Assembly (NCBI GenBank): GCA_009936885.1
Contig: JAACDT010000065.1
Coordinates: 1 to 17,644, forward strand
Source: Alphaproteobacteria bacterium
Lineage (GTDB): Bacteria > Pseudomonadota > Alphaproteobacteria > Puniceispirillales > Puniceispirillaceae
DNA length: 17,644 bases
Reading direction: 5' to 3'
Shown piece by piece: positions 7,820 to 13,605 of the stretch (positions are counted from its first letter, which is position 1; each line of letters opens with the position of its first letter). The notes under the pieces are model-generated. The model worked only from the letters and a program-made list of their open reading frames with translations, made no database searches and had not been told where the DNA came from. Both the position numbers and the translations under genes were made by a program.

Positions 7820-9004
7820 ATGAGTAATCCTGTATATATTTTATCGGCATTGCGTTCTGCTATTGGTGGTTACGGTGGCGCTTTAAAAGATACGTCCCCA
7901 ATTGATTTGGGAATTAGTGTTGCGAGCAACGCTATTAAACAATCTGGGCTGAACCCTGAACAAATTGGACATGCTGTTTATGGCCATGTGATACATACAG
8001 AACCAAGGGATATGTATTCACCAAGATGCATAGCAATGGGTGCAGGACTGCCAGAAACATCTCCTGCTTTTCAGGTAAATAGATTATGCGGTTCTGGATT
8101 GCAGGCAGTTGTAAGCGCATGCCAACTCATCGAGTTAGGAGATACACACGCTGCTTTAGCAGGCGGGGTAGAAGTGATGTCGCGTTCTGGATATTTGCTT
8201 GCGAACCACAGGTTTGGAGCGAGAATGGGAGATGGAACAGTTCAGGATATGATGATGGGAGCACTTCATGATCCGTTTAGCGGCGTTCATATGGGCGTTA
8301 CGGCAGAGAATATTGCCGATGAATATAATATTTCTAGAGATGAAATGGACGAATTTGCTATTTCATCTCAAGAGCGAGCAGCAGCCGCAGCTGAGGCTGG
8401 TTTCTTCAAAAAACAAATAGTGCCTGTTGAGGTAAAACAACGGCGCGCCAGTTTGATGTTTGACGAAGATGAACATATTAAACCAAATACTTCAAAAGAG
8501 GCACTGGCACACTTGAGAGCTGCTTTTAAAAAAGATGGCGCGGTGACTGCTGGCAATGCGTCTGGAATTAATGATGGAACTGCCTCGATAGTGCTTGCGA
8601 ATGAGACAATGACTAGCTCAACCGGCAAAGAGCCAATGGCCCGCATAGTTAGCTATGGATTTGGTGGTGTATCCCCCCATATTATGGGTATGGGTCCTGT
8701 TCCTGCTAGCAAGATGGCCCTTGAGAAAGCAGGACTTAAGATAAGTGACCTCGATGTGATTGAGAGTAATGAAGCCTTTGCCGCCCAAGCGTGCGCTGTT
8801 TCCAAAGCACTTGGGTTGCCTGCTGATATCGTGAACCCAAATGGTGGCGCAATTGCTCTCGGCCACCCAGTGGGGGCAACAGGGACAATTTTACTTACCA
8901 AGCTAGTTCATGAGTTACTTCGTATTAATGGAAAATATGGCATGGCAACAATGTGTATTGGGGGTGGCCAAGGAATAAGTATTATTTTGGACGCTGCAAT
9001 ATAG
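7820..9004 (+). CDS. bktB: BktB-type beta-ketothiolase / acetyl-CoA acetyltransferase
   Basis: This is a 394-residue thiolase that condenses or cleaves acyl-CoA with acetyl-CoA to or from 3-ketoacyl-CoA. Catalytic residues are all present: the nucleophile Cys90 in NRLCGSGLQA, Asn317 in the NEAF box, His349 in GGAIALGHPVGATG, and Cys379 in CIGGGQG. The segment HTEPRDMYSPR (59-69) matches the BktB subgroup of biosynthetic thiolases rather than PhaA, which differs there. Length is standard. AAGGA 8 bases before the ATG supports the start. No phaB, phaC or beta-oxidation partner lies next to it, so the pathway (polyhydroxyalkanoate, ketogenic or degradative) is open. The 54 bases to the next, convergent gene hold no convincing terminator. 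Confidence 0.9.
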   Translation: MSNPVYILSALRSAIGGYGGALKDTSPIDLGISVASNAIKQSGLNPEQIGHAVYGHVIHTEPRDMYSPRCIAMGAGLPETSPAFQVNRLCGSGLQAVVSACQLIELGDTHAALAGGVEVMSRSGYLLANHRFGARMGDGTVQDMMMGALHDPFSGVHMGVTAENIADEYNISRDEMDEFAISSQERAAAAAEAGFFKKQIVPVEVKQRRASLMFDEDEHIKPNTSKEALAHLRAAFKKDGAVTAGNASGINDGTASIVLANETMTSSTGKEPMARIVSYGFGGVSPHIMGMGPVPASKMALEKAGLKISDLDVIESNEAFAAQACAVSKALGLPADIVNPNGGAIALGHPVGATGTILLTKLVHELLRINGKYGMATMCIGGGQGISIILDAAI

Positions 9005-9058
9005 TTGAATAAAAAAATACCTCTCAGATTCCATTCATAAACCAACATAAATAACTAA

Positions 9059-9325
9059 TTATCTAATTTTACACGTATATTCTCTCTGGCAAACTGTTCG
9101 AGGGTCTTCCGTAGTAACAACGATATCCTCACCTCCCTTTTGAGGTTTATACCGGCAAGCAGTACCAGTTTCATCGCGGTCTACTTTTCGTAATCGACAA
9201 AGTTGGTATTTAATAGTCGGTTCCGCTTTAGGAATATACATCCTACCCTCTGCAATTGCTTCAGATGTATTTGAAAATTGAAGTAACAGTATCCCTAATA
9301 TTAGATAACCCGAACAAATCTTCAT
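9059..9325 (-). CDS. Small secreted four-cysteine protein, 88 aa
   Basis: I do not recognise an established family. Residues 1-25 are a Sec signal peptide (MKIC, a hydrophobic core, then SEAIA before Glu26). The mature chain of about 63 residues is basic and has four cysteines (43, 57, 79, 85), so two disulfides in the periplasm are likely. GAGGAG about 10 bases before the ATG supports the start. The gene is the last of a leftward group and follows the 65-residue gene by 22 bases, so they are probably cotranscribed. It converges on the thiolase gene. Proximity to flagellar genes suggests, but does not show, an envelope or flagellar accessory role. Confidence 0.7.
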   Translation of the reverse strand: MKICSGYLILGILLLQFSNTSEAIAEGRMYIPKAEPTIKYQLCRLRKVDRDETGTACRYKPQKGGEDIVVTTEDPRTVCQREYTCKIR

Positions 9326-9347
9326 CTTCGTGTAACTCCTCTAATAT

Positions 9348-9545
9348 TCAATTTTCAGTGTCTTCGGCAGAACCAGGAAGGTAAGCTTTCCCCTGCATTG
9401 CTCTTGCACCAAGAAATTTCATTTCGTCAGAATTAGTTTCTGTTAACTGATTTAACTTTGTCTCAATCAATTTTTCTGCCTGTTCTAGCGTGTCTGCTTC
9501 AATCTCCACAATGCCATCGATGATCCAGTGAACTTTTACTTTCAT
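9348..9545 (-). CDS. Small cytoplasmic protein, 65 aa, unknown function
   Basis: The reading frame can be extended to a GTG at 9557 (69 residues), but a strong Shine-Dalgarno (GGAGGT, 9555-9550) lies inside that extension, 4 bases before the ATG at 9545. The ATG is therefore the likely start. The protein begins with two short strands (KVKVHWIID, IVEIEAD) and continues with an amphipathic helix (TLEQAEKLIETKLNQL), a small alpha/beta fold resembling DpnD/PcfM-like domains in outline only. It has an acidic tail and no signal peptide or cysteine. It lies 72 bases after the Sel1 gene and 22 before the secreted four-cysteine gene on the same strand. No function can be assigned. Confidence 0.65.
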   Translation of the reverse strand: MKVKVHWIIDGIVEIEADTLEQAEKLIETKLNQLTETNSDEMKFLGARAMQGKAYLPGSAEDTEN

Positions 9546-9549
9546 ATCT

Positions 9550-9555
9550 ACCTCC
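9550..9555 (-). promoter_or_regulatory. Shine-Dalgarno that fixes the start of the 65-residue gene
   Basis: GGAGGT on the minus strand, 4 bases before the ATG at 9545, is among the strongest ribosome sites in the window. It overlaps the codons that a GTG start at 9557 would use, which argues for the ATG. Confidence 0.7.
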
Positions 9556-9617
9556 ACCCTAAAGTATCAAATATCCGATTATCTGATTAATCAATATAAT
9601 AATTTCCTTTAATCATA

Positions 9618-10250
9618 TCACTTAATAGTGGATAGCGTATCAAATATCTCACTTGCTCTATTTTGCAATTCCACTATTAATTTCATCTCAACTGAAACCT
9701 CAACTTCATCTCGGGCAATAATCGCTCCTTCAAGTAAAAAGGCACTCGCTATAGAATACCAAAGATATGCTTCTTCAAAATTTGGCTCTTCTAAAAGTTC
9801 CTCGTAAAATAATGCTAACTCCATCAACGCTGACTTATCGCCGATATCAATTCTATCAAGGAGAGTCTCTTCAATTTTTTTTCTGGTCAATTTTAGTGCA
9901 TCATCTGGCAAAAGGCTCATTATGTCCTTACTTAAACCCTTGGCAGGCTCTATACCACCAAGGTAAGCAGACCAAGCCCAGTATAATGCTTGCTGATAAT
10001 TGCGGGGCCTGCCCTTTCCTGATTTCAATAATAACGCGAGGTTATATTGAGCGTCATGCTGAGCAGCATTAGCTTGGAGCTCAAATAAGTTTACAGCATG
10101 TCGGTAATTTTTATCTTTAACTGCTTGAACAGCCTCCGAGAACGTTATGTTGCTTGTGGTTATATCAGAAAGTGCCATATTGGGGGAAGCCATAAGCACC
10201 AGCAGAAAAGGTAAAACGCGAACTGCAATAATTAATGGTTTAAAGCACAT
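9618..10250 (-). CDS. Exported Sel1-repeat (TPR-like) protein, 210 aa
   Basis: The N terminus is a long Sec signal peptide (basic residues at 4 and 11, a hydrophobic core to about residue 20, likely cut near ALS-D29). The mature part is helical. Residues about 50-98 form a Sel1/TPR-like repeat with the pattern A..LFE..A..H..AQYNLA.L...GKG....Y..AL.W...A. A second, looser repeat lies at 138-176 (ALMELALFYEEL...EEAYLWYSIA). Such repeats mediate protein contacts in the periplasm. The ATG begins 4 bases after the stop of the NHLP-leader-like gene without its own clear ribosome site, so translation is coupled and the two proteins probably act together. Sel1/TPR proteins occur as flagellar motor accessories in some bacteria; a similar role here is a guess from position. 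Confidence 0.8.
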   Translation of the reverse strand: MCFKPLIIAVRVLPFLLVLMASPNMALSDITTSNITFSEAVQAVKDKNYRHAVNLFELQANAAQHDAQYNLALLLKSGKGRPRNYQQALYWAWSAYLGGIEPAKGLSKDIMSLLPDDALKLTRKKIEETLLDRIDIGDKSALMELALFYEELLEEPNFEEAYLWYSIASAFLLEGAIIARDEVEVSVEMKLIVELQNRASEIFDTLSTIK

Positions 10251-10254
10251 AGGC

Positions 10255-10644
10255 TTATCTGCCAGCCATCATTACAAGCTGAAGGTAAAAAATGCGTGTC
10301 CGAAATTTGGAACGTGCCCTTCGTTCGTAAACAACGATTCTTGGGCGGGAGGAATCTTGTTTTTGAAATTCAACATCCATCGATTTTGGCAGAAACACTC
10401 CATTTGATTGAAGTGTACCTTGTGGATCCTCTGAAAAGCTTTGATGAAATTTTTGGTCTATCCAAATTCGAGCCAAAACCCTGCCAAGTATGTCTGGGAG
10501 CTGCTCTCTTACGGCTTGTTTGTCCGCGAGATATACCTCCTCATTTACGAGAGAGAGCGCAGATACGTCTTTTGTTTTTTTAATGACTGCGGGTAAATTT
10601 CTGTTTTTTACAGGAACTAGTGCATTTGAATTATTGCTGCTCAT
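10255..10644 (-). CDS. Protein with nitrile-hydratase-alpha/NHLP leader-like domain, 129 aa
   Basis: Residues 1-45 are polar and probably flexible. Residues about 47-106 follow the pattern of the nitrile hydratase alpha/NHLP leader domain: LARIWIDQKFHQSFSEDP (57-74), then L..NGV.LP (78-86), and a strand ending RIVVYE (102-107). The nitrile hydratase metal site (CxxCSC) is absent, so this is not an enzyme subunit. In the NHLP family the domain is a leader recognised by modifying enzymes. Here it is followed by a 22-residue basic/hydrophobic tail (108-129) with no Cys and only one Ser and one Thr, a poor classical RiPP core. No cyclodehydratase, radical-SAM or LanM-type gene is in the window. 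The Sel1 gene follows after 4 bases. The domain call comes from pattern recognition only. Confidence 0.65.
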   Translation of the reverse strand: MSSNNSNALVPVKNRNLPAVIKKTKDVSALSLVNEEVYLADKQAVREQLPDILGRVLARIWIDQKFHQSFSEDPQGTLQSNGVFLPKSMDVEFQKQDSSRPRIVVYERRARSKFRTRIFYLQLVMMAGR

Positions 10645-10766
10645 AGCGTTTCCGAATCATTCTATAATTTAATTCATAATGGCATAAATTACGAAACATT
10701 AAAATAGTGTTATAAAAGCTTTGATATTATTTTACCAGAAATAAAAAATCAGCCATCTCCCTTTTC

Positions 10767-10782
10767 CGGCACGATTCTTGAA
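10767..10782 (+). promoter_or_regulatory. Putative sigma-54 promoter of flgF
   Basis: CGGCACGATTCTTGAA fits the -24/-12 pattern TGGCACG-N4-TTGCW with correct 12-base phasing between GG (10768-10769) and the -12 position. It differs at the first base and has GA instead of GC at -12. Transcription would start near 10793, 37 bases before the GTG start of the rod gene. It shares GGCACG-N-TTCTTG with the flhA promoter site. Confidence 0.65.
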
Positions 10783-10829
10783 TTCAACATTGTCGAATTA
10801 ACTTAAATTTTTCTCAAGGATTATAACCC

Positions 10830-11606
10830 GTGATTAATATTATTCGAACAGGATTGGATGCTTCCAATAAAGAAATTTCTGCCATTTCACACAATCTGGC
10901 TAACGGTTCTACAATTGGTTTTAAGAAAAGCTCAGCAGGATTTACAGATATTTATTCACAACAAGTTGAACTGAAGGATAATATCGATGTTGGACTAGGC
11001 ACGCGATTTGTAGGCACACAGCGTAATCACCAACAGGGAAGCTTCATCCAAACTAACGGCGCGCTCGACATTGCAATAAATGGCAATGGTTTTTTCCTCG
11101 CAAAATCAATTGACGGATCAATTTCTTATACAAGAGACGGTTCGTTCACCATGGATAGTGAAGGAAACATAATTTCTTCTAAGGGAGACAAGATATTATC
11201 AGAAAATGGGTCAGATTTGAAAATTCCCTTTCAGGTAAAAAATGAGAAAGGCGAAATTGAGTCTTTAGCAGAAGTGCGAATTGACGAAAATGGAGCTGTA
11301 AATTCAATCTATAGTAATGGTTCGGCAACTGTTGTTGGCAACGTTGGTTTGGCCGTATTCGCTAATGAAACTGGTCTTAAAGAAGTTGGTATGAATCAAT
11401 ATAAGCCAACCCCTATGTCCGGAGCTGCGAAAATTGGAATAGCAGGAGAGAATAATTTTGGCCGAATCCAGTCAGGTGCTCTAGAGGCATCTAACACGGA
11501 TGCAACAGCGGAAATGGCCAAGATGATTAAGGCACAACAGGCATTTTCAGGCTCATCAAGAATGCTTCAGGCTGAAGCGGATATTACAAAACGATTAATG
11601 GGATAA
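10830..11606 (+). CDS. flgF: Flagellar rod/hook-family protein, probably FlgF
   Basis: This 258-residue protein belongs to the FlgE/FlgF/FlgG axial family, exported by the flagellar type III apparatus to build the rod or hook. The N-terminal rod signature ISHNLANGSTIGFK (about residues 19-32), the central block QGSFIQTNGALDIAINGNGFF, and the C-terminal SGALEASNTDATAEMAKMI coiled-coil segment are all present. Length fits FlgF or FlgG; some positions (AGFTDIY after the signature) resemble FlgE, so the exact paralogue is uncertain. Translation starts at a GTG with AAGGA 9 bases upstream. The gene is alone: a sigma-54-type site precedes it and the next gene is convergent, 2 bases away. In most genomes flgG would follow directly. 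Confidence 0.82.
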   Translation: MINIIRTGLDASNKEISAISHNLANGSTIGFKKSSAGFTDIYSQQVELKDNIDVGLGTRFVGTQRNHQQGSFIQTNGALDIAINGNGFFLAKSIDGSISYTRDGSFTMDSEGNIISSKGDKILSENGSDLKIPFQVKNEKGEIESLAEVRIDENGAVNSIYSNGSATVVGNVGLAVFANETGLKEVGMNQYKPTPMSGAAKIGIAGENNFGRIQSGALEASNTDATAEMAKMIKAQQAFSGSSRMLQAEADITKRLMG

Positions 11607-11608
11607 AA

Positions 11609-12061
11609 TCACCGTAGCGGAAATGCAAAATCAATATGTTTGATGGTTATTTCTCGTGTGTCCTCAATGTATAAATCCCCGTTAACACTTACACTCAGTT
11701 TGTCTTGTAAACAAAGTGTCACCGTAATTGGTCTTGCAACAGACTGAATTGCTATCAGTTTTTCAGATAAAGCTCTAAAGTGAGATGGAAAAATTACCCC
11801 CTCACACTTCATTACTGGTCTGTCTCTTGGGATGATAACTCTACCAGAAAACCCCTCGTGAAATTCGTCTTGCTGCGCATCTTCAACACTGTTTTTATAT
11901 TGTTTGATTTCCAGATTACATTTACCGCGCGCGATGGTAAGGAGCGTGCATGATAGGTTTATTTGCTGGTTCTGGGTATTGTTCAATAGGAATAAGTCTG
12001 CTTTCTGAACAGACATTTGGATTGAATCAATTTGGCTCCATTCGAGATTATCAAGCGACAT
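11609..12061 (-). CDS. Unknown protein encoded at the end of the flhA-fliA operon, 150 aa
   Basis: I do not recognise this protein. It has no signal peptide or membrane segment. The second half alternates short hydrophobic strands (GRVIIPRD, ITVTLCLQD, LSVSVNGDLYI, ITIKHIDFAF), so a mostly beta fold is likely. It has four cysteines (38, 48, 85, 117) without a metal-site spacing. Its ATG overlaps the last 11 bases of fliA, so it is translationally coupled and belongs to the flagellar operon. The position suggests a cytoplasmic factor acting with FliA, FlhG or export; no motif tells which. It ends 2 bases from the convergent flgF stop. Confidence 0.75.
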   Translation of the reverse strand: MSLDNLEWSQIDSIQMSVQKADLFLLNNTQNQQINLSCTLLTIARGKCNLEIKQYKNSVEDAQQDEFHEGFSGRVIIPRDRPVMKCEGVIFPSHFRALSEKLIAIQSVARPITVTLCLQDKLSVSVNGDLYIEDTREITIKHIDFAFPLR

Positions 12062-12770
12062 CTTGCTTATCAGCTTTGTGCATGAATTCCCGCAACTTTC
12101 GGACAGCTGCTTTCTTGATTTGAGATACTCTTCCAGTTGTAACTTCTAGCACTTCTGCAATCTCATATACATTTAACTCCTCGACATAATACAACTGTAT
12201 CACGAGCGCTTCTTTCTCAGGCAAAGTTGTCAAGGCTTCTTTCAGAAGAGATTTCATCTCGGTTTCGTTAAGCTGTTCTTCCGGTGTTTTATCCTCTGAT
12301 ACAAACCAGATAGAGAACTCATCATAAACACCGTCCAGAGATTGATGGACATTAGCTTGAAAAGCATGTTGCCACTCCATCATTTCCTGATCGGAAATAC
12401 CCAAATCTTCAGCAAGTTCCATACTATTTGGGTCTCTGCCAAGAGATTGGCGTAAATTCTCTTCGGCAATTTTTGTTTTCTGCTGCATATGAATTGTCGT
12501 TCGGCACAAATTAGATGATTTGCGGAGATGATCAATGATTGTGCCACGCACCCTTATGCTAGCATAGCTAGCAAAACTCGCTCCTTCTCGAACGGTGTAG
12601 TTTTGGGCGGCGAGAACCAGTCCATGATAGCCGGTCTGGATTAAATCTTCTATTTCAACAGACGCATGAACTCGGCCATAAATATGCCAAGCAATTTTCT
12701 TCACCAATTCCAAATGACCAGAAACAAGGTCCTCAACATTCGGTTTTTGTTCAGGATAAGTTGGGCGCAT
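12051..12770 (-). CDS. fliA: FliA, flagellar sigma-28 factor
   Basis: This 239-residue group 3 sigma factor directs RNA polymerase to late flagellar promoters. Region 2 spans about 13-90, with the core-binding DLIQTGYHGLVLAAQNY (42-58) and the -10-recognising ASFASYASIRVRGTIIDHLRK (64-84). Region 3 is about 105-135 (MELAEDLGISDQEM). Region 4 is about 175-230, with the helix-turn-helix NVYEIAEVLEVTTGRVSQIKK (200-220) in which RVSQIKK resembles the FliA recognition helix. Length and the lack of region 1.1 fit FliA. The ATG overlaps the flhG stop (TAATG) and the fliA end overlaps the next gene by 11 bases. Placement in a sigma-54-driven operon implies a two-step cascade, RpoN then FliA. No anti-sigma flgM is in the window. 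Confidence 0.9.
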   Translation of the reverse strand: MRPTYPEQKPNVEDLVSGHLELVKKIAWHIYGRVHASVEIEDLIQTGYHGLVLAAQNYTVREGASFASYASIRVRGTIIDHLRKSSNLCRTTIHMQQKTKIAEENLRQSLGRDPNSMELAEDLGISDQEMMEWQHAFQANVHQSLDGVYDEFSIWFVSEDKTPEEQLNETEMKSLLKEALTTLPEKEALVIQLYYVEELNVYEIAEVLEVTTGRVSQIKKAAVRKLREFMHKADKQDVA

Positions 12771-13573
12771 TAGCCAACTCTCTTACTTTGAACGAATTGT
12801 TGATCGAAAAAGCGTACTCTGCTTGTATCATTCTTTGGAGAATTTAAAATGTTTTTTGCAATTCTCTGAAAACATGCGTTTTCTCTGCTGTCTTTTGCAT
12901 CTATGCTAATTGGCTTTCTTGAAACAATAGATTGCCGAATGCGGGTGGACAGTGGCAAATGCCCAACATAATGAAGATTTACGTCTAAAAACTTTTGGGC
13001 TATCGAATTGAATTTTTCAAAATGAGATTTTGCCTGTGCTTCACTCTGGGTCATATTCACTACAACTGAAAAATTAGATAATCCAGCTTCTAAATGTGCA
13101 ACTTTAATAAGTGAATAAGCATCAAGAAAACTTGTGGGCTCCCCAACTAATACAATAAGCACTTTATCTGCTGCAGAAACAAATGCAATTGAGCTATCGG
13201 AGGCGCCCGCCGGCACATCGGCAATTAGCATATCGGTTTCATCTGCTATTTCATCAAATAGACGAATAGTTTGATATCTGGTTTTCTTATCAAGGTTCAA
13301 CATATCAATAAGCCCACTTCCCCCAGATACGAATTTAAGCCCGGCTGGACCAGAGCATAGGGTTTGATTGATGGATACGTTTCCTTTTAAAGCGTCACTG
13401 ATAAAATAGTCTGGTTTGACCCCCAAAAGGATATGGGCGTTCGCCATACCAAAATCAGCATCTAATAAAGTAGTTCGCTTATTCATCTGTGCAAATGTGA
13501 GGCTCAAATTTACGGACATGCTGGTCTTGCCAACACCCCCTGTTCCACTTGCTACTGCGATTGATAATGTCAT
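12770..13573 (-). CDS. flhG: FlhG (FleN/YlxH) MinD-type ATPase with altered Walker A
   Basis: FlhG is a membrane-associating MinD/ParA-type ATPase that limits flagellar number and works with FlhF. The 267-residue protein shows the P-loop GTGGVGKTS (10-18), switch I LLDADFGMANAHILLG (37-52) and the Walker B-like strand MLIADVPAG. Two features are unusual. Residue 11 is Thr (codon ACA), where MinD/FlhG proteins have the signature lysine (KGGVGKT) that contacts ATP across the dimer. The protein also starts only three residues before the first strand, so it has no N-terminal extension for the DQAxxLR motif that stimulates FlhF in other bacteria. The gene is 32 bases after flhF and its stop overlaps the fliA ATG (TAATG). 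Only a weak AAGAG ribosome site is seen. Confidence 0.9.
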   Translation of the reverse strand: MTLSIAVASGTGGVGKTSMSVNLSLTFAQMNKRTTLLDADFGMANAHILLGVKPDYFISDALKGNVSINQTLCSGPAGLKFVSGGSGLIDMLNLDKKTRYQTIRLFDEIADETDMLIADVPAGASDSSIAFVSAADKVLIVLVGEPTSFLDAYSLIKVAHLEAGLSNFSVVVNMTQSEAQAKSHFEKFNSIAQKFLDVNLHYVGHLPLSTRIRQSIVSRKPISIDAKDSRENACFQRIAKNILNSPKNDTSRVRFFDQQFVQSKRVG

Positions 13574-13605
13574 AATTTAACTCTTTCTAATACTAACCTA
13601 ACAGG

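Noticed and set aside
8618..8901. Two minus-strand frames of 82 codons inside the thiolase gene
   Set aside because: They are antisense shadows of a gene with all its catalytic residues intact, and have no ribosome sites.
9005..9058. Terminator between the convergent thiolase and four-cysteine genes
   Set aside because: Runs of A and T are present but no G/C-containing hairpin precedes them on either strand.
9558..9617. TGATTAATCA-type palindromes between the Sel1 and 65-residue genes
   Set aside because: A/T-rich short symmetry common in such DNA. No -35/-10 pair or strong hairpin could be supported.
10296..10583. 95-codon plus-strand frame opposite the NHLP-like gene
   Set aside because: It lies wholly antisense to a gene with a convincing domain pattern and a coupled neighbour. 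Its translation shows no recognisable features.
10255..10644. A complete RiPP biosynthetic cluster
   Set aside because: Only the leader-like domain is present. No cyclodehydratase, radical-SAM, lanthionine synthase, protease or ABC exporter is in the window, and the methyltransferase at 7181 is too distant and on the other strand to be counted as a tailoring enzyme.
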